In this document: positions 26,704 to 35,135 of the stretch, one piece after another | How the letters are laid out: each line of letters starts with the position of its first letter | How positions within the stretch are numbered: the first letter of the stretch is position 1 | Origin: an uncultured Burkholderiales bacterium | GTDB lineage: Bacteria > Pseudomonadota > Gammaproteobacteria > Burkholderiales > Burkholderiaceae_C | Assembly (NCBI GenBank): GCA_937871935.1 | Contig: CALMQI010000077.1 | Coordinates: forward strand, 1 to 36,712 | Length of the DNA stretch: 36,712 bases | Reading direction: 5' to 3' | Translations under genes and position numbers: made by a program | The notes under the pieces: generated by a model | Told to the model about the DNA's origin: nothing | Seen by the model: only the letters and a program-made list of their open reading frames with translations | Databases searched by the model: none

Positions 26704-27354
26704 ATGTGCAGCATCGAGTCCTTGTTCCATAACAACCGCGCCTGGTCGGCCCGCTGCGTGGCGGAGGATCCAAGCTACTTCTGGCGGCTTGCCCAACAGC
26801 AGGCGCCGCGCTACCTGTGGATTGGTTGCTCCGACAGCCGCGTTCCGGCCAACGAGATCCTGGGACTGCGACCGGGCGAGGTCTTCGTGCACCGCAACGT
26901 CGGCAACCTGGTGGTGCACTCCGACCTCAATTGCCTGACCGCGCTGCAATACGCCGTCGAGGTCTTGAAAGTCGAGCATGTGCTCGTGGTCGGGCACTAC
27001 GGCTGCGGTGGGGTGCAGGCGGTGGTCGAGCAGCGCCGCACGGGCCTGGCCGAGAACTGGCTGCGGCACCTGGAGGACGTGGCACGCAAACATGCCAACC
27101 GACTTGACGACATTGGCGACCTTGGCCATCGGGCTTCCCGCCTGTGCGAGCTCAACGTGATCGAACAGGTCAGCAACGTGTGCCGCACGACAACGGTGCG
27201 ACGGGCCTGGGAACGGGGCCAGCGTGTCGAAGTGCACGGGCTGGTGTATGGCCTCGGCGACGGGCTGCTGCGTCGCGTGGGTGCCAGCGTGGGCGGCCTC
27301 GAGGCACGCGATTCCGGCTACGTCGAAGCATTGTCCGCGCTCGGCGTGCCCTGA
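26704..27354 (+). CDS. can: beta-carbonic anhydrase, type II (Can-like)
   Basis: It interconverts CO2 and bicarbonate in the cytoplasm. At 216 residues it follows E. coli Can closely. The zinc ligands Cys42, His98 and Cys101 and the Asp44-Arg46 dyad (GCSDSRVP, GHYGCGG) sit at the same numbers. Trp39 and Gly41 and a Tyr near 182, used in the non-catalytic bicarbonate site of type II enzymes, are also present. No signal peptide. It stands alone, divergent from the monooxygenase and convergent with the ligase (23-bp gap). Two biotin carboxylases that consume bicarbonate lie in the same island, so a role in feeding them is plausible but it may simply be the housekeeping enzyme. Confidence 0.93.
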   Translation: MCSIESLFHNNRAWSARCVAEDPSYFWRLAQQQAPRYLWIGCSDSRVPANEILGLRPGEVFVHRNVGNLVVHSDLNCLTALQYAVEVLKVEHVLVVGHYGCGGVQAVVEQRRTGLAENWLRHLEDVARKHANRLDDIGDLGHRASRLCELNVIEQVSNVCRTTTVRRAWERGQRVEVHGLVYGLGDGLLRRVGASVGGLEARDSGYVEALSALGVP

Positions 27355-27377
27355 GCAGGCGCATCGAGGTCGGCTGT

Positions 27378-29348
27378 TCAGGCGCCGAGCCTGGCCTGCA
27401 ACTCGGCCACCGCCTCCGGGTTGACCAGCGACGACAGGTCGCCCGGACTTTCGCCCTTGTAGACCGCACGCACCACGCGGCGCATGATCTTCATGTTGCG
27501 CGTCTTCGGCAGGTCGCTCACCAAAATCACCTGGCGCGGACGGTAGGACGTGCCCATGCCCTTCACCACCGCGCTTGACAGTTCATTTTCCAACGCCGCG
27601 TCCGCCGCCACGCCGGGCATGGCGACGCAGACGCAGACGATGGCCGAGCCCTTGAGCTCGTCGGGCACGCCGATCACGGCGGCCTCCGACACCTTGCCGG
27701 TGCCGGTGAGCAGGGTTTCGATTTCCGACGGCCCGGTGCGCTTGCCCGAGATCTTGATGGTGTCGTCGCTGCGGCCCAGGATGTAGATCAGGCCCTCGGC
27801 ATCGCGCATCGCGAAGTCGCCATGCACCCAGATGCCCGGCAGGGTGCGCCAGTAGCTGTCGAGGTAGCGCTCGTCGTCGCGCCACAGGCTCTTGGTGAAG
27901 CCGATGTTGGGGTTGCGCAGCACCAGTTCACCGACCTGGCCGGCCGCGACCGGCTTGCCGGCGTCATCGACGATGTCGGCGCCGACGCCCAGCCCGCCCA
28001 TGCCGAAGGAACCCGGCCGCAGCGGATGCAGCACGGTGCCGGTGAAGTTGCAGCCGCCGACTTCAGTGCCGCCGACGATGTTCAGGAAGGGCAGCTTGTT
28101 CTTGCAGATGTGCTCGAAGAACCAGCGCCAGGGCGCTTCCGTCCAGGCTTCGCCGCCGGACACCGTGACGCGCAGCGACGACAGGTCGAAGCCCTCGACC
28201 TCGGCGTCGCCGTAGCGCATGAGGCCGCGGATCAGCGTCGGCGCCACGCCCAGATAGGTGACCTTGTGGTCCTGCAGCAGGCGCCAGAAGCGGCCCGTGT
28301 CAGGAAAGTCGGGTGTGCCTTCGGCGACGAGCAGGCTGCCGCCGAAATAGCTCGGGATGCAGGCGCACATGGCGCCGACCATCCAGCCCATGTCGCTCAT
28401 GAAGAAGAAGCGGTCGCTGGCCTTGAAGTCGGCGCAGATGTGCATGTCGCGCATGACCATCGAGCCCAGGAAGCTCACATGGGTCCACACCGCGCCCTTG
28501 GGCTTGCCGGTGGTGCCCGAGGTGTACAGCAGCACGGCGGGGTCGTCAGCGGCCATCTCGGCGGTGGCCAACTCGGCCGGCTGGCGCGCCACGGCGGCGG
28601 CCCAGTCGTGGTCGCGCCCTGCTGTCATGGGGCAGGCGGGCAGGGCGTCACCCAGGTGCCGCAGCACCAGCACATGCTGCACGCTGGGCACCGACAGCAG
28701 CGCCTCGTCGAGCACCGCCTTCATCGCGCCCGGCGTGCCGCGGCGCCAGGTGCCGTCGACCGTGAGTACGACCTTGGCCTCGCCGTCGTTCAGGCGCGAG
28801 ACGATGGGTTGCGGGCCGAAGCCCGAGAACAGCGGCATGACGACGGCGCCGATCTTCATCGCCGCGAAAAAGGCGATGAAGGTCTCGGGCAGGTTGGGCA
28901 TGTACAGGCCGACGCGGTCACCGCGCTGCACGCCCAGGGCCTGCAAAGCGCCGGCCAGGCGGCAGACCTCGGCGTCGAAGTCGCGGTAGCTCAAGCTGCG
29001 CTGGGCACGGCGGTCTTCGCCCTCCCAGACCAGAAACGGGCGCTCCCAGGCCGGCGTATCGCGATGGCGGTCGATGCAGTTGAGCACGACGTTGGTCGTG
29101 CCGCCAACGCACCAGCGGGCCCATTCGATGCCGCGCGAGGTGTCGAGCATCTGCTGCGGCGGCGTGTAGAAGCGGAAGTCGCAGAACTCGAAAACCTGCT
29201 GCATCAGCCAGGCCGGGTCGGCGTCGGCGCGCCGGGACAGCGCCGCCAGGTCGGCCTCGCCGGTCTTGCGGATGAAGGCAGTGAGATTGGAGTTCGCCAC
29301 GATCTCGGGCGTGGGCACCCAATCGAACGGCCGTTTGGTAGAATTCAT
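27378..29348 (-). CDS. acetyl/acetoacetyl-CoA synthetase-like acyl-CoA ligase
   Basis: This 656-residue ligase of the long ACS type has an N-terminal extension before the AMP-binding core. Core motifs are YTSGTTGKPKGAVWTH (about 274-289), NIVGGTEVGG in place of the common TETG motif, WVHGDFAMRDAEGLIYILGR and DDTIKISGKRTGPSEIE, and the catalytic Lys near 618 in KTRNMKIMRR. The Val-Gly-Gly before TEVGG differs from the YxQTE motif of acetate enzymes, so a larger acid is likely. Pseudomonas atu clusters carry an acyl-CoA synthetase (AtuH), and this or the ligase at 2218 could be its counterpart. It is divergent from the nitroreductase, with a promoter just upstream of the ATG. Confidence 0.88.
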   Translation of the reverse strand: MNSTKRPFDWVPTPEIVANSNLTAFIRKTGEADLAALSRRADADPAWLMQQVFEFCDFRFYTPPQQMLDTSRGIEWARWCVGGTTNVVLNCIDRHRDTPAWERPFLVWEGEDRRAQRSLSYRDFDAEVCRLAGALQALGVQRGDRVGLYMPNLPETFIAFFAAMKIGAVVMPLFSGFGPQPIVSRLNDGEAKVVLTVDGTWRRGTPGAMKAVLDEALLSVPSVQHVLVLRHLGDALPACPMTAGRDHDWAAAVARQPAELATAEMAADDPAVLLYTSGTTGKPKGAVWTHVSFLGSMVMRDMHICADFKASDRFFFMSDMGWMVGAMCACIPSYFGGSLLVAEGTPDFPDTGRFWRLLQDHKVTYLGVAPTLIRGLMRYGDAEVEGFDLSSLRVTVSGGEAWTEAPWRWFFEHICKNKLPFLNIVGGTEVGGCNFTGTVLHPLRPGSFGMGGLGVGADIVDDAGKPVAAGQVGELVLRNPNIGFTKSLWRDDERYLDSYWRTLPGIWVHGDFAMRDAEGLIYILGRSDDTIKISGKRTGPSEIETLLTGTGKVSEAAVIGVPDELKGSAIVCVCVAMPGVAADAALENELSSAVVKGMGTSYRPRQVILVSDLPKTRNMKIMRRVVRAVYKGESPGDLSSLVNPEAVAELQARLGA

Positions 29349-29354
29349 ATGTCG

Positions 29355-29383
29355 AGATTAGCCCAAGCCTCGGGCGTCGTCCA
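29355..29383 (-). promoter_or_regulatory. predicted promoter abutting the ligase start (possible leaderless mRNA)
   Basis: On the minus strand TGGACG (29378-29383), a 17-bp spacer and TAATCT (29355-29360) lie only 6 nt before the ATG at 29346-29348. Transcription would begin at or next to the start codon. No Shine-Dalgarno is seen in the last 15 nt. Prediction only. Confidence 0.35.
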
Positions 29384-29446
29384 GTGCTGGCAGCCCGACC
29401 GGCATGGCCGGCCGACGCCCACAGCCCCACCGGAGAGACCGCGCCC

Positions 29447-30145
29447 ATGCATGTCGACGAAGCCATCCGCAGCCGCAAGTCGGTGCGGCGTTTCCTGCCC
29501 ACGCCGGTGCCTGCCGCGGTGGTGAGCCACATCCTGGAAGTGGCGGCACGGGCCCCCAGCGGCAACAACGTGCAGCCCTGGCGCGTGTACGTGCTGGCGG
29601 GCGAGGCGCGCGACCGCCTGTGTGCCGACATCGTCAAGGCCGCCCAGGAAGACCCCGACCGCTACCAGCCCGAGTACGCCTACTACCCGACGAGCTGGTT
29701 CGAACCCTACCTCGATCGCCGCCGCCGCTGTGGCTTTGGCCTCTACGCCACGATGGGCATCGCGCGCGATGACCAGGCCGCACGCGAACGGCAGATGCTG
29801 CGCAACTACAGCTTCTTCGACGCCCCGGTCGGGCTTCTCGTCACGCTGGACAGGCGGCTGAACACCGGCAGCTTCATGGACGTGGGCATGTTCATCCAGA
29901 ACGTGATGGTGGCGGCGCGCGCCCAGGGCCTGCACACCTGCGCCCAGGCCGCTTTCGCCTGGTTCCACAAGGTGACGCGCCAGCACCTGCCGATGGGCGA
30001 CAACGAGATGCTTCTGTGCGGCATCGCACTCGGGCACGAGGACCTGCAGGCGCCAGAGAACGCCTTCATCACCGAGCGCGCGCCGCTCGCCGACTTCGTC
30101 AGCTTTCACGGCATGCAAGCGTGCCCGGACAGCCCGGCACGTTGA
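29447..30145 (+). CDS. nitroreductase-family FMN oxidoreductase
   Basis: The protein has 232 residues. It opens with the FMN-phosphate motif RSRKSVRRF, then APSGNNVQPWRVYV, then a C-terminal GIALGHEDLQAPENAF. The 30-residue insertion with YQPEYAYYPTSWFEPYLDRR is typical of the subfamily labelled nitroreductases in aromatic or steroid catabolic clusters. It uses NAD(P)H and FMN to reduce quinones, nitro groups or conjugated C=C; the natural substrate is unknown. GGAG in CGGAGAGACC supports ATG 29447. It overlaps or abuts the flavodoxin-like gene, so they are probably co-translated. It adds a third possible ene/quinone reductase to the island. Confidence 0.88.
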   Translation: MHVDEAIRSRKSVRRFLPTPVPAAVVSHILEVAARAPSGNNVQPWRVYVLAGEARDRLCADIVKAAQEDPDRYQPEYAYYPTSWFEPYLDRRRRCGFGLYATMGIARDDQAARERQMLRNYSFFDAPVGLLVTLDRRLNTGSFMDVGMFIQNVMVAARAQGLHTCAQAAFAWFHKVTRQHLPMGDNEMLLCGIALGHEDLQAPENAFITERAPLADFVSFHGMQACPDSPAR

Positions 30146-30672
30146 CCGCGCCCGCAGGGGCCGCCCAGGTGACGCCGGCGCGCAAGACGCTCCTCGTCGT
30201 CTACCACACGATGACCGGCGGCACGCTGCAGATGGCGCGCGCCGCCGCTGACGGTGCCGCCCGCGAGCCGGCGATCGACGTGCGCCTGCTGCATGCGGCG
30301 CAGGCCGGGCCCGACGACGTGCTGGCCGCCGACGGCATGATCTTCGCCACGCCCGAAAACCTGGCCGCAATGTCCGGCCTGATGAAGGACTTTTTCGACC
30401 GCAGCTACTACCCCGTGCTCGACCGCATCAACGGCCGGCCCTACGCCTGCCTGATATGCGCCGGCAGCGACGGCAGCAACGCCGCGCGCCAGATCGAACG
30501 CATTTGCACCGGCTGGCGGCTGCGGCTCGTCGCCGACGCGCTGATCGTCTGCACCCACGCCCAGACGCCGGAGGACATCCTGCGTGAGAAACACATCGGT
30601 CCGCTGGATCTGGAACGTTGCGCGGACTTGGGGGCGGCCATTGGGGCCGGTCTGGCCATGGGCATCTACTGA
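30121..30672 (+). CDS. flavodoxin-like / NAD(P)H-dependent FMN reductase family protein
   Basis: A small alpha/beta flavin protein of up to 183 residues. KTLLVVYHTMTGGTLQMA is the FMN-phosphate loop, followed by ADGMIFATPENLAAMSGLMK and FDRSYYPVLDRINGRPYACL. The family carries electrons or reduces flavins or quinones. The start is uncertain: GTG 30121, TTG 30142 (overlapping the nitroreductase stop) and GTG 30169 are all in frame; the last begins just before the conserved fold. Co-transcription with the nitroreductase suggests that it supplies reduced flavin or electrons to it. Ends 4 bp before a strong hairpin. Confidence 0.8.
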   Translation: MPGQPGTLTAPAGAAQVTPARKTLLVVYHTMTGGTLQMARAAADGAAREPAIDVRLLHAAQAGPDDVLAADGMIFATPENLAAMSGLMKDFFDRSYYPVLDRINGRPYACLICAGSDGSNAARQIERICTGWRLRLVADALIVCTHAQTPEDILREKHIGPLDLERCADLGAAIGAGLAMGIY

Positions 30673-30675
30673 GCG

Positions 30676-30714
30676 CCCCAGGGCCGGGCTGCGCCCAGCC
30701 GGCCCCTGCGGGGG
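30676..30714 (+). terminator. GC-rich hairpin after the flavoprotein gene
   Basis: CCCC-AGGGCCGG (30676-30687) can pair with CGGCCCCT-GC-GGGG, with an inner GCTG/CAGC arm, which makes a long stem with small bulges. No U-tract follows, so termination efficiency is uncertain, but the position just after the stop and before a functionally different operon fits a transcript end. The remaining 200 bp to 30914 hold no gene and no promoter I can defend, apart from the AAGGAG before the next start. Confidence 0.5.
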
Positions 30715-30914
30715 TCAAGCAAAGTGGTAAAGCCACATCTGCTGGAGACGGTGGAAAGCGTTGTCTCGCCGATCAACTTGCCTAACTGTTGGCAGTTTGC
30801 CCGTCTGCTCGAGTCAAGGGGTGGCGATCAAGGTCGATAGCGTCAGAGCGGCGCACGGATCGGACGTCGATTCGCGCCAAACCCCACCGCAACCCCATCA
30901 AAGGAGTGATTCCC

Positions 30915-31373
30915 ATGATCCAACTCAATCGACGCCAAATGGTGTTGGCAGCCATGCTCGCGATGTCGCTGACGGTGAGCGCTGCCGATCGGGCCACCAA
31001 GGACGAGGCCAAGGCAATGGCCAAGAAGGCCGCCACGCTCTTCAAGGAGAAGGGCAAGGACGCCTTTGCGGTGCTCAACGACAAGCAGGGGCCCTTCGTC
31101 GACCGCGACCTGTATGTGGCCGTCCTCGACGCCAGCGGCAACGTGTTGGCCCATGGCGCCAACGAGAAACTCGTCGGCAAGTCACTGGCCCAATTGAAGG
31201 ACGCCGACGGCAAGGCCTTCGTGCAGGACATCATGGGTCACGTGTCGGCAAACAAGCCAGGCTGGGTGGACTACCGTTGGGTCAACCCCGTCAGCAAGGA
31301 GATCGAGGCCAAGTCGTCCTTTGTCGAAGTCCATGGTGGCTACGGTTTCATGGTCGGTGCGTACAGCAAGTAA
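30915..31373 (+). CDS. exported single-Cache domain protein
   Basis: The protein has 152 residues. An N-terminal signal peptide is clear (RR, then a hydrophobic MVLAAMLAMSLTVSA with cleavage near residue 24). The rest is one small Cache-like sensing domain: DRDLYVAVLDASGNVLAHGA, then VGKSLAQLKDADGKAF, then KPGWVDYRWVNP and GYGFMVGAYSK. Such domains bind small organic ligands and are usually fused to chemoreceptors; here it is free in the periplasm. AAGGAG lies 8 nt before ATG 30915. The chemoreceptor gene starts 39 bp after its stop, so a working partnership is likely. Ligand unknown. Confidence 0.85.
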   Translation: MIQLNRRQMVLAAMLAMSLTVSAADRATKDEAKAMAKKAATLFKEKGKDAFAVLNDKQGPFVDRDLYVAVLDASGNVLAHGANEKLVGKSLAQLKDADGKAFVQDIMGHVSANKPGWVDYRWVNPVSKEIEAKSSFVEVHGGYGFMVGAYSK

Positions 31374-31412
31374 GTTGCGCTAAACGTGCACGGCAACATC
31401 GGAGACTGTGGC

Positions 31413-32996
31413 ATGAAGATCATTGCAGGAATGAGTGTCGCGAAGCGACTGGCGGTCGGATTCGGACTGGTGGCGGCTTTGCTGGCAACCGTGTGCGCTA
31501 TCGGCATCGCCAACGCCTGGCAGTCGCAGCGGCTGATCGAAGAGACTCTCGGTCCAGCGCAGGCGCGGTTCAATTCTGCGGCCGACCTGCTCAGCCAGGT
31601 CCAGCGGCACGATGTCGCCATTCGAAACATCGGCCTGTTCTCGGACCCTGAGGCCATGCAGCGGCAGGCGGCGTTGATCAAGACGCTTGACGCTCAAGTC
31701 CTGGGTACTCTGCAGCAGTTGGCCGCCTCCGCGGTCGACCCACAGGACCGCACCGACATCGAGACGGTCCAGCTCATCGCCAAGCAGACGGCACCGCACT
31801 ATGCGAAGGCCATCGCCTTGGCACTGGCATTTCAGCCAGAGGATGCCGTCAAGATACTGACCTCGCATATCGAGGCCCCGTCGGCTCAGCGAGCGACGCT
31901 GCTGACGGGCTTCGCCGAGCGACAACGCGTTCATGTTCTGGAGGCGGCCGCGAGCATTGCAGCTTCGGGAAAGACGGCGGGCCGCTTGATCGCCGTGAGC
32001 GGCGTCTTCGGGCTCATCGTGGCGGCGATCTGCGGCTGGCTGGTGACACGTTCGGTGACCGTGCCCCTGGTGGCAGCCGTGCGTCTGGCAGACCGTGTGG
32101 CGGCGGGGGACCTGAGTCGAGATGGCTTGCGCCAAGGCGACCAGGTTGCCCACCGGTCCGATGAGATCGGGCGCTTGCTGGCCTCTCTCGATCGGATGAG
32201 CGACGGCCTGCGCGGCAGCATCGGGTCGATCCGGGAGTCATCCGGCTCTATCCTGGTGGCCTCCGGCGAAATCGCTGCCGGCAACCAGGATCTGTCGACC
32301 CGGACGGAGCAACAAGCAGCGTCGCTGCAGCACACGGTGTCCACGCTGCAAGAGCTGTCGGCCAGCGTCAACCAGAACGCCGCCTCTTCGCGCGAGGCAG
32401 CCGGCGTGGCGGAACAGGCAACCGCCGCAGCGGCAGACGGCGGGCGGCGGCTGCAGAAGATGGTGGCGACGATGGGGGAGATCACGGCATCGTCTCGCAA
32501 GATGGCGGACATCGTCGGCGTCATCGACGGCATCGCCTTCCAGACCAACATTCTGGCGCTCAACGCCAGCGTCGAGGCCGCACGCGCCGGCGAGCAGGGG
32601 CGCGGCTTCTCGGTCGTCGCGTCGGAGGTGCGATCGCTGGCGCAGCGTTCCACCGTTGCGGCGGCCGAGATCAAGGCGCTGATCACCACCAATGTGGGCG
32701 CAGTCACTTCGGGTGCGCAGGTAGCCGACGAAACCCAGGGCGCCATGTCGGCCATCGTCAAGTCCAGCCAGCGCCTGTCGGTGCTGCTCGGCGAGATCAG
32801 CGCATCGACGCACCAGCAGGCCAGTGGTGTGCACGAAGCCAGCGAGGCCGCATCGAAGATCGACGAGGCCGTACAACGCAATGCGGCGCTCGTGGAGCAG
32901 TCTGCTGCCGCTGCCGAGAGCCTGCGCGAGCAGACACACAGCCTCAATCAGGTGGTCGCCATGTTCAGGCTGGACCGGGAACCGCAAGCCGCCTGA
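31413..32996 (+). CDS. methyl-accepting chemotaxis protein
   Basis: The protein has 527 residues. TM1 spans about 12-36, a periplasmic helical region about 37-190 (four-helix-bundle type, no Cache fold), TM2 about 192-211, HAMP about 213-265, then the signalling domain with the conserved hairpin tip around [20 protein letters not shown]. Heptad-rich methylation helices flank the tip. It reports ligand binding through CheW/CheA to the flagella. GGAG in ATCGGAGACTG precedes ATG 31413. The separate Cache protein encoded just before may serve as its soluble ligand binder. No other chemotaxis genes are in the window, so this is an orphan receptor attached to the catabolic island. Confidence 0.92.
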   Translation: MKIIAGMSVAKRLAVGFGLVAALLATVCAIGIANAWQSQRLIEETLGPAQARFNSAADLLSQVQRHDVAIRNIGLFSDPEAMQRQAALIKTLDAQVLGTLQQLAASAVDPQDRTDIETVQLIAKQTAPHYAKAIALALAFQPEDAVKILTSHIEAPSAQRATLLTGFAERQRVHVLEAAASIAASGKTAGRLIAVSGVFGLIVAAICGWLVTRSVTVPLVAAVRLADRVAAGDLSRDGLRQGDQVAHRSDEIGRLLASLDRMSDGLRGSIGSIRESSGSILVASGEIAAGNQDLSTRTEQQAASLQHTVSTLQELSASVNQNAASSREAAGVAEQATAAAADGGRRLQKMVATMGEITASSRKMADIVGVIDGIAFQTNILALNASVEAARAGEQGRGFSVVASEVRSLAQRSTVAAAEIKALITTNVGAVTSGAQVADETQGAMSAIVKSSQRLSVLLGEISASTHQQASGVHEASEAASKIDEAVQRNAALVEQSAAAAESLREQTHSLNQVVAMFRLDREPQAA

Positions 32997-33010
32997 ACCG
33001 ACGGATCGCG

Positions 33011-34609
33011 CTACAGCCGGAAGATGCCGTAGTGCGGCTCGCCGATCGGCGCGTGCGACGCTGCCGACAGCGCCATGCCCAGCGCGTTGCGTGTGTCGGT
33101 TGGCGCCAGCAGGCCGTCGTCCCACAGGCGCGAGGTGGCGAAGTAGGCGTTGGACTCGCGCTCGGCCTTCTCAAAGACGCGGTCGCGCAGCACCTTCATG
33201 GCGGCGTCGTCGAGCGGGTGGCCGTTGCGCCGCAACTGGGCGATCTTCACATCGGCCAGGGTGTTGGCGGCCTGCTCGGGGCCCATCACGCCCATGTGGA
33301 TGTTGGGCCAGGCCCAGATGAAGCGCGGGTCCCAGGCGCGGCCGCACATGCCGTAGTACCCCGCGCCGAATGCGGCGCTGGTGATCACGGTGAACTTGGG
33401 CACCTCGCTGCCGGCCTGCGCCATCAGCATCTTGGCGCCGTCCTTGGTGATGCCTTCCATCTCGTAGCTGCGGCCAATCATGTAGCCCGTGGTGTTCTGC
33501 AGGAACACCAGCGGCGTGCGGTTCTGGTTGCACAGCGCGATGAAGTGCGCCGCCTTCTTCGAGCTGTCGGAAAAGAGCACGCCGTTGTTGGCCAGGATGC
33601 CGATGCGGTAGCCCCAGAGGTAGGCGTAACCGCAGACCAGCGTAGTGCCGTAGGCCGGCTGGTATTCGTGAAAGCGGCTGCCGTCGACCATGCGTGCAAT
33701 CAGCTCGCGGTGGTCGAACTGCACCTTGTGGTCGGGGCTGACAATGCCGTGCATCTCGCCGGGGTCGTAGTAGGGCGCCTCGGGCTCGCGCTCGGGCAGG
33801 AAGCTGCGCGTAGCGGGCTTGAGTTGGGCGACGAGCTCGCGGCAGATCTCGATCGCGTGCGCCTCGCTGTCGGCGGGGTAGTCCACCGTGCCCGAAATCT
33901 GCGTGTGCAGATCGGCGCCGCCGATCTCGTCGGCGGTGTGCTCCTCGCCGGTGGCCGCCTTCACCAGCGGCGGGCCGCCGAGGAACACGCCGCCGGCGCC
34001 GCGCACGATGATGCTGTAGTCGCACAGCGCAGGGATATAGGCGCCGCCGGCGGTGCAGTGGCCGAACACCATCGCGATCTGCGGCACGTTGGCCTTGGAC
34101 AGCAGGCACTGGTTGCGGAAGACGCGCCCGCCTTCGATGTAGACGCCCGACAGCTCTTCGAGGAAGGCGCCGGCGCTGTCGCACAGGTGCAGCACCGGCA
34201 GGTGGTTCTCCAGCGCCATGTCGAGCAGTCTCGTGATCTTGCGCGGCGTCAGCGTGTACCAGGCGCCGCCCTTGATGCCGGAGTTGTCGCAGTGGATCAG
34301 CACCTCGCGCCCGCTGACCACGCCCAGGCCGGTGATGACGTTCGCGCCCGGGACCTCGTCGTCGTACTGGCCACAGGCGGCCAGTGACGAGAATTCGAGG
34401 AAAGGCGTGCCGGGGTCGAGCAGCAGGTCGAGCCGTTCGCGCGGCAGTAGCTTGTTCTGCGAGCGCAAGCGCTTCAGGTCGCGCGGCGGGCAGAGATGGC
34501 GTGCGCGTTCCTGGCGGGCGCGGAAGTCGTCGACGATGGCGCTGATGGCGGCATGGTTGCGCTTGTAGGCCTCGGACGAGGTGTCGATGCGGGATTCGAT
34601 GCGCTTCAT
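33011..34609 (-). CDS. second acyl-CoA carboxylase beta subunit (carboxyltransferase)
   Basis: The protein has 532 residues. CTAGGAYIPALCDYSIIV (N-half), NNGVLFSDSSKKAAHFIALC (C-half) and ITSAAFGAGYYGMCGRAW are visible, ending YGIFRL. Phe414 keeps the MCC-like residue at the place where the other beta chain (9215) has Tyr417, so the two carboxylases probably differ in substrate. It is the last gene of a leftward unit: biotin carboxylase, then biotin carrier (20 bp upstream), then this gene. It is convergent with the chemoreceptor, with a 14-bp gap. MCC-, GCC- or PCC-like activity is possible; I cannot decide by eye. Confidence 0.88.
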   Translation of the reverse strand: MKRIESRIDTSSEAYKRNHAAISAIVDDFRARQERARHLCPPRDLKRLRSQNKLLPRERLDLLLDPGTPFLEFSSLAACGQYDDEVPGANVITGLGVVSGREVLIHCDNSGIKGGAWYTLTPRKITRLLDMALENHLPVLHLCDSAGAFLEELSGVYIEGGRVFRNQCLLSKANVPQIAMVFGHCTAGGAYIPALCDYSIIVRGAGGVFLGGPPLVKAATGEEHTADEIGGADLHTQISGTVDYPADSEAHAIEICRELVAQLKPATRSFLPEREPEAPYYDPGEMHGIVSPDHKVQFDHRELIARMVDGSRFHEYQPAYGTTLVCGYAYLWGYRIGILANNGVLFSDSSKKAAHFIALCNQNRTPLVFLQNTTGYMIGRSYEMEGITKDGAKMLMAQAGSEVPKFTVITSAAFGAGYYGMCGRAWDPRFIWAWPNIHMGVMGPEQAANTLADVKIAQLRRNGHPLDDAAMKVLRDRVFEKAERESNAYFATSRLWDDGLLAPTDTRNALGMALSAASHAPIGEPHYGIFRL

Positions 34610-34629
34610 GGTGTCGGCGGCGGGCAGTC

Positions 34630-35127
34630 TCAGGCGTCTTCCAGGGTGATCAGCGCGGCCTTCAGCGCGAAGCTGGCCCCGGCGGCGTGGTGCACGGTCT
34701 TCACGCGCGCGTCGCGCGGGGACGTGAGCGTGGTCTCGAGCTTCATGCTCTCGATGACCATCAGGGCCTGACCGGCGCGCACCTGTTCACCCGCGGCCAC
34801 ATGCACGGCGATGACCACGCCGGGCATGGGAGCGCTGAGCAGGTTGGAAGCGCCACCGGCCGCGCCGCCGGTGGCGTGAGACAGCGTCTGCCGTTCGACC
34901 TGGACCGCGCCCAGGCCGTCGGCATGCACGAACACCGCGTCGGCCCCGGCCGCCAGGTGCACGGTGCGGGAGCGGCCGTCGACGGTGACGCGCCAGCGGC
35001 CGTCGGGCAGGGCCTCGCGGCTGATGCGCAGGCTGCGCTGGCCGCGCCGCAGCTGCACGCTGCCGTCGCCGCCGCGGGTGGCCACCACGTCGTGGGCGGT
35101 GCCGTCGATCAGGTAGCGGGCTTGCAT
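34630..35127 (-). CDS. stand-alone biotin carboxyl carrier protein
   Basis: The protein has 165 residues. A first part (about 1-80) resembles the BT linker domain of MCC/PCC alpha chains. Then come LSAPMPGVVIAVHV and the biotinyl motif VIESMKLET, with Lys129 as the attachment site. In most alpha subunits this region is fused to the biotin carboxylase; here the carboxylase gene ends in WRN, exactly where the fused proteins continue into the BT domain, and this gene starts 8 nt later in another frame. With a plausible ATG and a weak GAGG upstream, a true split is likely, but an old frameshift is not excluded. Confidence 0.87.
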   Translation of the reverse strand: MQARYLIDGTAHDVVATRGGDGSVQLRRGQRSLRISREALPDGRWRVTVDGRSRTVHLAAGADAVFVHADGLGAVQVERQTLSHATGGAAGGASNLLSAPMPGVVIAVHVAAGEQVRAGQALMVIESMKLETTLTSPRDARVKTVHHAAGASFALKAALITLEDA

Positions 35128-35135
35128 CGGGGGCC

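Noticed and set aside
30728..30775. FliA (sigma28) promoter for the chemoreceptor region, TAAAG and GCCGATCA
   Set aside because: The two elements are about 35 bp apart, far from the roughly 15-bp spacing needed.
30788..30803. sigma54-like TTGGCAGTTTGC upstream of the Cache gene
   Set aside because: The GG and GC elements are too close for a -24/-12 promoter.
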